From NCBI RefSeq assembly GCF_000150275.1, contig NW_002060957.1, forward strand, positions 1,543,407-1,607,406: 64,000 nt of DNA, written 5' to 3'. Positions 1 to 13,957 of the stretch are shown in pieces. This DNA is from Trichoplax adhaerens (lineage: Eukaryota > Placozoa > Uniplacotomia > Trichoplacea > Trichoplacidae). The position numbers and the translations under genes are program-made. Position 1 is the first letter of the stretch. Every line of letters starts with the position of its first letter. Under the pieces are notes generated by a model. That model made no database searches, was not told the origin of the DNA, and saw only the letters and a list, made by a program, of their open reading frames with translations.

Positions 1-3000
1 ATAGGCAATATTCATGGCAAAATAGCTCAAAGAGGTTTCCATGAGTTAGCCAATTGTGACAGTGCTATATACTATATTAGAGTAGAAATAACTATGTTAG
101 GATAATTCTGTTAGACTATCCTTATTTAGTTAACTTCTAATTTGGATATACTGTATTTTAATATAGTACTGACTTTTTATGACAGTGACACTTGTACACA
201 TACTGAAATTAATAGTTATAATAGGGAATGCAAATCATCTGCTTATAGTTCGAATCATTGTGATGGTAATTTACTTATGGTAGATTGTAAATTATCATGG
301 AAATATTCCGTGATAGGACATATCGTAATCTGACTATTCTGTATTAGTCATTACATGTCTATGTTCGTAAATACTGTTGTCTGCATTAAAGGAGCAGTAG
401 CTAAAATTGATATCTAATTCAGTAAATGATTCCAATGTTAATTGTCTTAACTATGACTCATGAACTATTGAGGAATAGTATATAAATGCAGTATATCGTG
501 TAATAAAGTGGATTCTCAAACTTGGTGTTTAACGTAAAATACGAGGCGATTAAGTCTTTGTGTAATCTGCTAGTAGAGCAAAAGTGTTTCTCTTAGTGCA
601 GATATCGTTCCTTGATACGTGGTTCAAGGAATTGACTTATTGATCGTACATTACGTTATCTTGTTGCAAAGCTGTTTTGTGACACCAATCAAACGTGGCA
701 ACTTATTCAAAATGTTTCAAGCATCACTTCCCTTCCACGAAGTCAAACGCAGTTACGAATATGAGCAACAACAAAACTTGAAGTCTACTGCAGCTTCATT
801 TCCATAGTAACGCCGGAACTACACTGTACACTGTACAGTGTACAGTACTTCAACTTCGCTTGCAGTACGGTAGTGGCGTGCACTGTGCAGAGTGGGTCTC
901 CTTGCCGTTGTTAAAACTCAGTACTGTACTGTGTATACTGTACTGTAGAGTGTGTCACGTTACCTGGACGGTATATTCGCAAAGGATGCTTTCTGATATG
1001 CAGAGGATAACATGTATATCTTATACTGTAAGTAACTTTTTCGAGAGAGAGAAAAGCAAAGAAGACTCCGAGGAAGGTTTCGCTTGAAAGTTCTGTATAC
1101 TGTACTGTACAGCTGACTGAGCGTACTCAGGATACTGTACTGTACCTACTGTATACTGAACGGTACTATTCGCTTGCATTTGGTACTGTTTTGGTACTGT
1201 TCGCTTGCATTTCGCTTACATTCAGATTGCATTTGTGTACTACAGCGGTGTACGACTGTACAGTGTACAGTACAGAGGTGCGAATACATTACTGTACACT
1301 GTACACTGTACACTACAGTATACCGACAATTAGCGACAAAGCAAAGCTTGTTGCCAATACAGAATTCTTCACGATCCATTCTAACCAACTGGCATGCCAG
1401 AATTCAAACTTACCACCAATTTGAAGTTAGCCTAATAGTTCATTTTTGCTACCTCTATGGTTAGACAAGGGAGGAATTGATCGACGACTTTCAACATCCA
1501 GTTGTAGCCAAAAAAAAATGCCTTTGAAAAAGAGTCAAATTTTACAGGTGAAATATGCAACTGGATAAGTACGACAGACACAAGCTGATAACCCTAATCG
1601 AGTTTCTCATCCATTCATCAAATAGATAGTAGGCAGGAGGCGTAGGTTAGAATGAGCATCTTTTAGCTTTCATCGACAGTACTGTACAGTATAGCGTCGT
1701 AGAATGCATATCTACAGTAGTGATCCAAAGCAAAATTTTAATTTATTATCCCTATATACAGTATATCTTGTTCATGGCCTCGAGAATGATTTGGATCCAT
1801 TTCACTGCACCTAAAATTGATCCAAGCTTGATTTAGACAATGTGAATTAATCTAGAGGTCAGCTAATGTTGTACTTTATATTGATGACGATAATCATATC
1901 AGCAATGCATCTGCAAAATAAGTAAAAAATACTCTGCTATCCTTACTTTAAGCATTAATTTAGACAAGTTGATATTGTATTTACAGTCGATTATACCAAT
2001 CCAACGATCGAGTACTAGTTCATACCAATGCCCAAAGCTGTCATTGGCACTCTCAGATGCGATCGATTAGATCATCATACTCGTACTCCAATAAAGTTCT
2101 AATAATTGAATGAAGATAGCAATGTATGATATAATCGATGGGAAAGACTTTCATAGCCGATCAAGTAGATGTTGCTTTACTGCTTTAACAGTCTGGATCT
2201 GACCAGTGGAATGATACCAACAAGACATGCAGTAATGTTCGTTAGGAATTGTCTGACTGTTGAAACTTCCTATAATATGAATATAGAATAGAAGTGTGAA
2301 TAGAGTTCAGGAATGCAAGATGCCCTTTTATTTTATCACATGTTGGTAGTAAGAGAGTTTTGCTGTTCTATTTTTACTATAACTTCAATAGTTCGACATT
2401 AATATACTGTACTGCTATGGTAAGAATCAATCAATTGGACTTTGTATGACTCATTCGACATAATTCTCCAATGCCTCCATTGATTGGTTTGACTAGTTTG
2501 TAAATGTTATATGGTTATAGCAATTTCCTAATGGACTGCCTATTCAATTTAATCGATGCCACATTGACAGTAGATCCGAAATCTCTATAACACACCAACT
2601 TTATAAACGAAACAATTTTATTAACGTATGTATATACAAAAATAACCGTCCATTGTAAGCCAATAAATATGCCCACTCTTGACACATTCCTACAATCACT
2701 GCTATGGTCATGTTTAAGTTACATCATAAGCATGCTATCGTCAATATGTAACGCGATCCTAGTTAACTCAGTACAATGTATGATGAAATTTACGGTTGAA
2801 ATACCATTTCATCTACAACTGAACGTATTATCTGAGCAAGCAAGTATCCAATTGCAATACCAAATTCAACTATAGCTGTCATTCGACTAACCCTACTAGA
2901 TTCATTACGGAAATAGCAGACCCTAACCTCGTAATGATAGCCAAATATGTAGCAACTATTAGAGATAGTTGAATTATACGAAAAGCACAATTGCAATCTA

Positions 3001-3145
3001 GGTTTTAAATTGATATCGGATAACCATGTTCTTGTAATTAATCATCTAGTCAATCATACATATTATATTCGCCCTATTGCATATTATTTGCCGCAAGGCC
3101 CAATATAGTCCTTCAGTGCATATATTTCGTTAACGTCTCTTCAAA
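1..3145. other. Intergenic region upstream of SCAPER
   Basis: No reading frame here resembles a known protein. Short open frames exist, such as one ending at 807, but they lack splice partners or recognisable motifs. The visible structure is a block of TACTGTAC/GTACAGTAC repeats at 817-1325, annotated separately, with a smaller copy near 1678-1692. The left edge may hold the flank of a gene outside the window, but nothing supports this directly. Confidence 0.5.
817..1325. repeat. TACTGTAC/GTACAGTAC palindromic repeat block
   Basis: The pentamers TACTG and CAGTA (reverse complements of each other) recur with GTACACTGTAC variants at about 817-850, 915-945, 1095-1165 and 1250-1325. They form many overlapping self-complementary sites. 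The same sequence type recurs at 20445-20800 and 60478-61325, each time upstream of a gene. The block is more GC-rich than its surroundings and is about 1.8 kb upstream of the SCAPER start. Whether it is a promoter element or an expanded microsatellite cannot be settled from sequence. Confidence 0.75.
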
Positions 3146-6100
3146 ATGGCAATGGCGGAGGTATCTTTATCAATATTAAGGTTCATAATATTGGACTTGA
3201 TAGTAAGTATTGAATCTCTCAAGCCTGTAAACAATGATTGTAACTATGAAAAATTGAACAGAGCTAACTTTATATCTTCATAAACATAGCCCCTCTCGTG
3301 TCGAACCCAATAAGTGATATTGTAATCCATCAACTTTTTTAAAAATAATTTCTCATATAAAATAAATAAATATTTTTATAGTCTAGTAGCAAGCATTAAC
3401 AATAACATCATTATAGAAACAAATGATCGAAGAAGTTACTTAATCGGCTCATATCATATTCATTACTGTAGTTGATGTATTTTAAATTTACTCGCTAGAA
3501 AATTAATAATTAGTTATGCCTATGGAACAAAATTATAGACAGAGGAAGAAGAGAGTGATACCAACCAGCAATCCAGCAGCGACTCTTCTTTACAAAGTAT
3601 TATCAGCAGACATAACCTAAAAGCAAGATATTGGTCTTACTTATTTGATAATCTAAATCGGGCTGTTGATGAAATTTATTGCGTTTGCGAGAATGATGAA
3701 AATATTAATGGTTGTCAGGTAACCAATCTCATGGTAGTTTGTGTCGTAAGATCATCTCAGAGTAACCTTAACGTATTTACGCCTATAACGAAATTCGGTT
3801 GCTTTAGTTAGCACCAAAAGAACAATGCAAAAAACCTAAGTTATAAAGTTTGAATTATAAGTAATTATGAACTACGATAGAGTTTCCATTATACGCGTAT
3901 TTAGATAGTATGGCGAAATGATGTGTATATTATTGATATCATAATATTAATAAACAATTCATATGCATATGATCGGCAGGAAGTCATTATGACATTAGAT
4001 ATATGCAAGAAAGATTTTAATGCATTAGTTGAAAGAATTCACTTACAAACAGAATTTGAAGTTGCAGATTCAAAGTATGTATTCAATTATTGTTTTTAAA
4101 TATTTTGGTCACACAATTTTATACTTTACTATAGTAAAAAGTGTAAGCGTATGTAACATGCTGTTTTAACCATCGATTCAATATATCCTCATAGACCAAC
4201 ATCTTTAGCCTGGGAAGTCAGAAAATCCTCTCCCGGTAAATCTTTTTCTATGGATGGTAGTAGAAGAAGCTCAGAACGTACTAGCAGTAGTAGCAGTAAC
4301 AGACTATCAATGGGTTCTGCCCGGAAAATTAATTTTGACATAAAAGAAAGCGATGGACAACAGAACGCTGCTGTAGAAATGCCATTAGCCAAAGATGATA
4401 GCAATCCACGCCTTGAAGTTGTACACGAAAGGACCACCTGGGCTGATAGAGTGAAAAATAAAGGCAGTGTTATCAAAGAGGTACGAAAAGTCATTCAGTT
4501 TCTTTTTTTACCAGGCTAATACATTACTTTATTAACCGATACTTTAGTTTCTTAATTATCATAGTGAAAATTATGTATTCGAATGTTGGTAATAGAATGT
4601 GTATCTCAGTTTAGTAAGCGACGACAGTAAATTAGACATTTTGCTATACTGTAGGTAGTAACTACGGAGTCGCAAACAAAAAAAGACAATGATTCTATCG
4701 ATAACGATGGTGAATGGACCCTCGTACACCACGGGAAATCTAAGCGTACCCGTAAGATATTACTTGCATTTTTGCCTATTATTGAAACTGTATAATGACC
4801 TCAAATTGTAAAAATATAATTTAGCTTTCTGATTATATGATCAAATAATCAATTTTGAAGTCAATTTTCTGAATCTTCTTACAGGGAGTAACCAACAATC
4901 AGATTCTGTTAGAAATGAAACAGACTTGCAAAAACTTCAGGTGTACTTTACTTTTGATTTAAATACTTTATGCAGTATTATGGCCTAGTAATGTGACGGC
5001 GTTTCTAAACGATGTTAGGATGATTACGGCGATGAAGACATTATCCCATTTTTAGAAGCCAATGGTAGTTTATCAATAATATATGACTTATTCTTGCTTT
5101 GGTGAAATGAATTTTAAGATCCTGGAGTAAAGTTTGCTATTTTTTATTGAAGACGAATTCAGAAATCTCAGTTTGACAGATAGAATGGAACTTCTAGATG
5201 TTGATTCCAATGTTAGACCTCCAGGTAGGGTCATTGAAATTCATCAAAAACTGTCGTCCCCAAGGAAAAGGTATATTCTAATAAATTTAGCATTTAATAG
5301 TTAATTAAAACAGCCATAAACTGAAAGCTACCATATTATTGGCTATAAAATTGATTCAGTATACATGACTTATCAGCATTTTATTGCTTATCGATGTAAT
5401 TACAGACCTCTTGATGAAACTAAGCGAATTCAAGACGAACGCCAAGTCAGTAATACATTTGGCTGCAGTTGATGTGCTTAATTCCGTCATATATTATAAA
5501 CATCTATTTGGCTATTTAAATTGATAAAAATTACATCGATTAAATAACATATGCATGACGTCACATAATAGATGAAAGCTGCGGAGCGAAGAAATTATAA
5601 TCAAAAAGAAAGATTAAAAAAAGTAAAATCAACCTTAGAAAAGGTATATTTTTGTTAGTGCTAAACAAAATTCATACTAGGATTATGACGAATTGTTGTA
5701 GAAATACTGATATGAAATACTACTAATTTTATATTTAGGGGAAAAAAATTCGACAGCAGCAAGAAGAGATGCAGCGACAAAAGAAAGAATACTTTGAAAA
5801 GAAGCATACAACAGCTGAACAAAAGAGACTTGATCAACTACGAGAAATAGTACGAAAGGCTCAGGAAGAAGATGCCAAAGTCAGTTAAAGATGCAATGTC
5901 TAATAAGAGCGCTTAGACGTGAATTATCTACGTAGTTTGCATACGTGTGCTTGAATATTTATTACTATAATGTAAATCATGTTCTACAGATTAGTGAGAT
6001 TGCGTTTATTAATTCATTGGAAGCCCAAAATAAGAGGATTGAAGTATTTTCGAGACATCAGGTGTGAGCACGAATGATGTAATCATAATTTAACACTTCA

Positions 6101-9100
6101 ATGACTTACTGCTAATTCTGATAAAACGGTATTGATTTGCAATTTATGATACAAAAATATTTCTTAGAATCACAAAGCACGTTTGAAGGACATTCAGGTT
6201 GAAAAGAATTCATCTTAAATAATGAAGTAATGCAGTTGTCAACTTTGAATTACTAGTACAATTTCTGCTATTTAATGTAACTCGATAGACCGAGAGGCAA
6301 AGAAAATTCGAAGAACAAGCTGCAAAGGAAGAAGCTGCGCTGGTTAGTTCGAGTAAAGTTTAGATATCTTGACCTAATTTAATACTGTCAATGATTAACT
6401 AAGTTATCTATGATCCTATACATTTTAGGAGCGACGACGTGCCTTGGAAGCCGAAAGGCAATTTAAATTAGAAGAGTTGCGACTAAAAAAATTAGAAAAG
6501 GTAAAGGTGTTAACAATTCTTAACATTGTTCAAACAATCTATAGTAACTCTGCATGGACCTACTTATCACGGTAAATTTTCAATTTGCTGACTTATTGAA
6601 ACGCTTTAACTTACCTTTAGGAGGCCAAAGTAGAACTTCAACGGCAGGAACGTGATAAGGCTAGAAGTGATGCCCTGAAGGAGAAAGCACGGTAGAATTA
6701 TTACCGCGATAAGATCTATGCCGTAAATTATTGCATAAAAAGTTTACGCCGTATCAATTCTATAAATATTCACTGTAGCGACCGAGAACAAAAAAAATCA
6801 GCGCTCCATGCTGCTCTAGCAACTTCAGCTAAAGAACTTCAAAAAAGGATTGAGCAAAAGGTTAAACAATTACCGTCTCTGAGTAAAGTGTGCGCATAAA
6901 TATCATTCTATTAAATGAATAAGCTTTCATTACCGATAGAAAATAATAAGTCCACTGATTTAAAATCATTGCTCTAAATGCTTAAAATATTGGAATATTT
7001 CTATTTAAATAGCATACTGAGAGTAACAAACGGCACGAAATGTTAATTGAACAAAAGAAAGAAAAGGTTAAATTCTATATTTAATATTTGCATGTCTGAT
7101 TAATACGTATATCATCGTAGCTAAAACGAGAATTTAGACTAAGTGTTTCTTGACGTAAGTGTAATGTTGTTATTCCTAATACTGTAGGCAGCTACTTCTT
7201 ATCGTCCAATGTCCTCGGATTATGTTCCTAACGTTGCTCCCTATGAATGTAAAAAATTTTGTTCACTTTGCAAAGTTCAGGTACATGTACATTTATACAT
7301 TTATTGGCCATAATGCCTTCAATATTCAATTAATGTGATATACTGGCGCCTTGGTTATGTCAATATTTCTGTATTGAAAACAAGGCATACCTTAATTGGC
7401 TTAGAGGTGAATCTTAATTATAACAACTACATATTTATTATAAAAAATCAGATTATGTCTGAAGTATATCTTCTTAGCCATTTACGAGGAAAAATTCACA
7501 GAGAAGCTTTGTATGGAGACAATAACAAAGAATTTTGCCTGGATGACATTGTAAAAATAAAGCTTTTGATGTACCTGTTATCATCGATTTGATATAAGTT
7601 CTCGCAAAAATGAAATATCCATTGATTAACATTCCTATGTTTTTCACTGTTATTTTAGTTTACGGAATCAATGAACTACATCGTCGACGTTCAAAGCGAT
7701 ATGGATGAGCAAAGCGCAAATGAAAGTAAACTACGACAACAATCTTGGAAAAAGAAAGCCAAGAAAATTAAGCAAAGATTAAATTCAAAGTAATATATAG
7801 AGAAGAGTGATCATATTTGTTACTCTAGCTTTATTTTTTTATCAACGTTTGTATGTGCAGAACCAAAGTGAAGCTAGTGGACAAAAAAGCACTAACGGCT
7901 GGAAACTCAACCAAGTAGGACAACACTGATAAGTTTTCAGTGAATATCCCTAATGACTGATTATCGATAAATGTTAACTTCCGGAAAATATTCTGCAGGA
8001 CAACCAAAATTATAAAAGATTTAGAAAAAGCTATCAAGTCCGTGAGCGACTGCACCGAACTTAATCAATCGCAATGTAATCTTATAGAAAAGTGCTTAAG
8101 AGAACTTAAGTCGATACTAAAGTCAAAGGTATATTATCAATACCATTATCAATACCATCAACTTATCCTGCCACAAGCAATGATTAAAACTCGTAGATTA
8201 AAACTAATTTTATTTTAAACGTAAATGTCACTTTGTAGATATCTAAGACTGAAGTTGTTGCCTTCAAAAACAATAATGGCATTACTTTAATATGTAAACT
8301 GTTAGCTATGTTTGGAAATCAAGCCTCTAATCCGGTCTTTAGGAAGTAATTTCATGCGTTATATTAACATTAAAATGATCAGTTTTGATCGAACAGCCGT
8401 ATGTAACATCTCATATTAACGGTATGAAATCCTAATTGCGTTGCAGGTATGTAAATGGCTTTACGGAAGTAGTTATTCTCATTTGTTGGGACAATTTAGA
8501 CGCGTGTATGGAGTTCATTTTAAGTGGCGAAGTGATCTCATTAATTGATATTTTAATGAAAAGATTTCAGGTAGGCTACATGTTGTTATTATTATTATGG
8601 CTAAGGCAATCGCTACTTAAGATACCCTCTAGTATATCAGAGTTGAGGTACTCAATAAATTTACGTTGACCTAGCTGTATTGAAAGACATGAAATTGGAT
8701 TGTTGTTACTCTAACGACCCTTACCACAAATTAGTGTTTCCAAAATTAATTTCTAAATAAATGTAATTTAAAATTAGGTAATAAACTTAGAAGGAAAGGG
8801 AAGTTCCGAAGGGAAGCAAAAGCAAAAATTATCCCCTTATTGTCCTATAGCGCATAATTTTTTAAGTCTGTTATCAGCGATATTTACAAGTTTGATAAGG
8901 AATGACTGCAAGAGTGTGACCATATCGGAAAATGTATCGCTTTATCAACGAGCATTGGACTGTATTAGGTGTGTAAATTAATGTCCCTAAACAACTTTGT
9001 AAATAAGGGATAACGTAGGTAAAAATTGATGGCTATTTTATTATTATTAATAAATGCTTCAGCTACATTGTTTGCGTTGGAATTATCGATGCTCTAAAAT

Positions 9101-10750
9101 CTTTCTTTGGCTTGGTATATAACTCTATACTTGTTGATAATGGAGTATTAGAATTGTCACACGAATGCATTAAATTTCTGCTCGAGTTGTCAAGTTACCT
9201 TATTGAAAGGTATGCTTATCACGGATGTTGACTATCATTAGGATAATCAAAATAAGGAGAAATTTTGCTTACGGAATTATTTATTAAACTAAGGCCAAGA
9301 ACAATATTCAAGAATAAAAAATTTCAAGATAACTGTAATCTGTTAACCGCTTTCAAAGAAACACAATTTGTTGGTTAGTTACTAAGCTTGAAATTAAAAC
9401 TACCGAAAGATTCATGTTTAATGTTAACCTGCATTTTGCGGGAGAAAGGCTCTAAGTTGGATTCACACTCAAACTATTCTTTTATGCTAAAAAGGAACAG
9501 TATCACTGCTATACGCTATTTTGTTAGCAAATGGTCCTCCACGACGAGCATCTGATCCTCCAAAGTTATGTTCTCGTATTCATAATCTAATAAAGACTTC
9601 AATTGAATTGCTGAATTGTGTTGCAGTATTAGATCTAGATTTGTTTCAGGTAATTTTTGATACGGATTAAAACAGATTCAAAGCTGATAAAAAAGTTTAT
9701 TTGAATTGCAATCAATCATAGTCTATTCTAGGCCAAGAAGGAATATCCTTAGAATATCGTCATGTTATGGTCTATTTACTATGGTATTTAACTGATTTTT
9801 TACAGATTATTCGACATAGATTTACTTTTTAGACATAATTAAGTGACAGCTATAACGATTTAAATTTCTTATTTAAAATTTGCTCAAGATATGTTTAGTA
9901 GATTAGCTATTTTACACTGTGTTCTTAACGCTTATTTCCTTAAGGGTATAAGGAGAGAAATTAAAAATGTACATGAAGCTGAATAAGTTATCTGTTTACA
10001 TTGTTAATACTATCCTATAGGCATTTCAGTTTTCACAAGGATGATGCATTATTGCAAGATATTATTATGAACATTGGATACTACTCAATTCTTAACAACG
10101 ACAATCAAACATTTATTCAAGCTAGTCGTAGCCCAACCATTCTTCAATTACTTTGTGCTTTACCTTTTGACTACTTTAGTAATCCAAGGTAATTATGTTA
10201 GTTTTATCATTAATAATCTCGGTTAGTTGACATATATTAGATAATTTGGTTGGTAGATATAGTTTAGACTTCGTTCCCTCAGAACGCATTGTTTCACTAA
10301 GCTTTCTTTTAATGAACTTAGGTTAAAAGATGTTTTGTTTCCAACGTTAATGGCCTTATGCTTTAGAAATTATGATAATAAAGCTATTTTGGATCAAGAA
10401 AGTAGCAGCTCTTTCTTAGCAGAATATATTACCGTAAAATCTCCTTTATTCAATATTTTCCACACTTTTTAATAAATGTATAATTGCTGTTAAAAAAATT
10501 TACACCTCGTTCTTATAGGGTTACCAATGTAAGAATAAGGGGTCAGAAAAGAAGACGGAGGAAAAGAAAGGTTTAATCAGATTTACTTAGCTTTGGTTAG
10601 CTACAGCGAGAGATTTCTGAATACTATTCGATACTAAAAGCGCATATCTGCATTTATCACATTATAGATGATTTAGTGTCACTTCCATCACGGTTTCCGT
10701 CCAGTTATTGGCTAGAGGCATGCCATTTCTTCTCATCAACCGCTAGCTAA
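3146..10750 (+). CDS. SCAPER: SCAPER (S-phase cyclin A-associated protein in the ER), 34 exons
   Basis: All 34 exons join in frame to give 1134 residues (human about 1400). In the family, SCAPER is an ER-associated cyclin A/CDK2-binding protein also linked to cilia. The N-terminal domain (ARYWSYLFDNLNRAVDEIY, exon 3539-3718) and SLAWEVRKSSPG (exon 4195-4480) match human SCAPER closely. Next come PPGRVIEIHQKLSSP (exon 5153-5270), a long charged coiled coil (5406-7066), and a matrin/U1-type zinc finger, C566-x2-C569-x12-H582-x5-H588 (exons 7188-7280 and 7452-7550). The helical C-terminal half ends with SRSPTILQLLCALPFDYFSNP (10021-10188, shown in part) and a last exon 10668-10750. One exon, 6168-6197, is only 30 nt. 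Introns are about 60-480 bp and every phase agrees. The first exon (3146-3202, start ATGGCAATGGCG) is the least certain part because the human N-terminus is longer. Confidence 0.95.
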
Positions 10751-13700
10751 ATATATGGATAATCTCATTACAATTAATTATATTATTTATGCAGCACACA
10801 TAGCCTGTTCGACAATTTACTTCATGTATCACCTTGAATATGATACGTTGGAAAAATTTACTAAGAGAAAGAACACACATCAAACGCTCGATATATAATA
10901 TCGTTGATGCTAACATAAGAAAAGTATTGCTTATGTAAAACTGGATAAGATAGTAATTCTCCGAATAATTTACAGTCCGCGAGGATATACGATAGTTTAT
11001 ATTTAGGTCATATAATTGATATTTTTTCAAATGTAACAGTGACCACTAGTAACCGCCCTAATTTTAGGCCTGTCAATGATGTAGAGTATGTTAATAACAA
11101 TACCTCTACCGATTATGGTTGGCACAACTATGTACATATGTGGTATTTCAAATCGTATAGCTGGCAATAAATCAAGTTTATATTAATAATAAAAACTATG
11201 CCATAAAGATATGCAAGGAAGTGAGCTCGATTATGTAGTATAATCGCGGTTAACCAAGTTCTTGACAAACGGATAAATTTAAAGTCTAATTAATTGACAA
11301 AATTATCATCTATAGATAATCAGTTGTACGCCACTGTATTTTGATAGCGTCTTAAGTTTAGGTTTATAATAAAGGGTCTTTAACATTTAGTAAAGTAAAG
11401 ATAGACACGTCGGGATTAACTTCAGAAATCTTATTAAATTGTACTTTCAAGCACCTTAAAAAATATGTTATACTCCATCATCGTAGATACATCATTTTTG
11501 GCCCACTAACGACTACCTGAGAAAGGAACATTCGGCATTATTTTGCAAAATATAGCATCGTGCATTTTTCCTTTGAATGCATAAAATTTTATCTGAATAT
11601 GCTCAACAAAACGCTCTTGTAGTTTTTTCACAATTATTTAGCGATCTTACTTACAAACTAACAAAACAGATAAATGGCTTTAATATATGCTGCTTAACGG
11701 GCCAAATTATAGATGATTCGAAGATAGCATAAGTTGAATTGGATAAATACATTGCAGTGAATTTTATAGTTCATTGATTTAATTTTACCTTTGCAATATC
11801 TTTCTGATCGAAGCAATTGCGCGGAAAGATTCTATTATGGATATTGCAATTACAAATTATTGCCCTAATTGATTAAATTAGCTAGCTAAGATCTATTCCA
11901 GTACTCTATTACTGTTTAGGTGATTCTATTTTCATGATTACTACTGCAAGCAATCAAACAAGGCACCAGTATTATTAAATATTACTAACAGTCGGCAAAA
12001 CTAGAAATGCGATTGTTAATACGTCTATTACTCTAATTGAAGATATATTTGGTCACAAATTATTTGGCAGCGAATTCTTGCTTGCTCTAAATCATTTATT
12101 AAGTATACAAAATGCTGTAATTACAGGTTAACTACAACGTTGTTACTGCACGCCATATATCAGTACATCTTTAAACTATATCTAACATAATCAATAAATT
12201 GGAGTATTCATTTGATGATAATAGATATTTCATAATAATTATAACGATAAAAATTATAATATTCTTATAAATGGGCAACCGCACTGCAATTTATCCATGA
12301 TTTGTACGGTAATACTACTACTTATCTTAAATCATACAAGCTAATATTACTTTAGATAAATTAGCTAATTATAACTATTGTTGTAAAGTGGTTACATATT
12401 ATTCTAACGTTAATAATTATAATTTCACCAGAAATTGAAGACATTAAATCTATAATCTCCGCCCATAATTAACAAACTTGTTAAAATGATCTTCTACGGA
12501 GAAAAATAAAGGGAATTTAGGTTATAACACTATAGCAACAGACATTATTTCAAACAAGACTTTATCTGGTTAAAGACATCAAATGTTTAGGTTGCATAAG
12601 TAACACTTTATATTTAGTAAGTAAGTAAAGGTAGCTATAATATTTAACAAATGTAGTAAAGTTTTTGTCTTTCTTTCGACTAAATATATTAGCAGGCTGC
12701 ATTCAAATTCTCCATGGTGTTAACTATAATCTGTATGGAATGTATGATGTCTTTACTAGATAACTTTTCATCCCCTTAATAACCTAAAATTGCGTCTTTC
12801 ACCTTATTTAGCTGAGAACAGATAAACTCAAATTAAGCTATCAGTTTATTTGTACAATAAACAAAAAATGGTACAAAAACATAAAAATAAAACTGCTCAA
12901 TAAATAATCTGCACTATGTTGTCAAAGTAAGTTTATTGTACGGCTTCACGAATATTTAGTAACGGTTCCTTATTTAATAGTGAAACAATGAATGATGTCC
13001 ACTGATAACAAGAGTAAAGAGGTAAAACAAGATATGGTCTAAGAAATACATAATTAATGATAAACATAAGATGCCTTAGTGGGCGATAGTGATTCTTGAA
13101 ATCACTACATGGTTAATAAATGATAAACAAGACAAAAGATAAAATAAATTAACTGAAAAAGAAACGATGAATACGATAATCAAGATTTAGATATGTAATG
13201 TAGAGAGAAATAGATTGGTTTATTGTACTGTTTTTCTATTCTGATAGCTTCTACGCATTTTTTTTTATTGAGTGCAATAAAATTGACTATTTATCTTAAT
13301 ATTAACCTGCTTAACTGTTATCGTGAAAAGTCGAATAAGAATACGATATGGTAGACAGTATTGCAAAGAGCAATCCTTTAAACTAATTTCCATCTTGATC
13401 AAAATCATATTAAATTAGATTGGGGGTTCTGATAAGATTAAGTAGAGTTTGTCTTCGAAAGATTTAGATAAATAGGCATTCTATAATAAATTGTATTAGA
13501 AGCGGCTCATGTTTTCAATGAATCAGCAATATTTTCAATCAAATTACAGAATCAACTCAAATGTTAAGCGTGTGTTTGGTTTAAAGTTTAATTTCCATTA
13601 GTTTGAACGGGTAGTTCACCAGTACATATAATCATAGTAAAGAAATTTTAGACTGGTTCCTTATAGCGGAACAACCGTTAAACATGATAAAGTCACGTTG

Positions 13701-13957
13701 CAAAATGGTGACAACTGTGTTGTATAGCAGCCTAGAAGTAATAAAAGAGGATAATCTGTAACATAATTCTACAAATGCAGCTCTAGGTGTATTCGAAACT
13801 AATAAATTCATTTATATCGGTATTAATTGTGGTAGAAATTGCTGTAGCTGTCACAGAGTTGGGGTCTAATTTTAAAAAATCATAAATATTGCATCGAATT
13901 ATCAAGAAGAATGAATTTTAGTGCAACAAAATTGATTTAAAATTATGCTAGAATGAA
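10751..13957. other. Intergenic, SCAPER 3' flank
   Basis: This AT-rich stretch lies between the convergent ends of SCAPER (+) and the unidentified minus-strand gene. A 95-codon open frame on the minus strand (10743-11030) has no motif, and its isoleucine/tyrosine-rich make-up is typical of translated AT-rich DNA. I see no RNA gene or repeat family. It probably contains the 3' UTRs of both neighbours. Confidence 0.5.

Noticed and set aside
1146-1464. Overlapping open frames of 77-96 codons on both strands
   Set aside because: They lie in the TACTGTAC block; a self-complementary pentamer repeat without stops creates open frames on both strands. No protein motif is present.
4189-4494. 101-codon minus-strand frame
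   Set aside because: Antisense shadow of the SCAPER exon 4195-4480.
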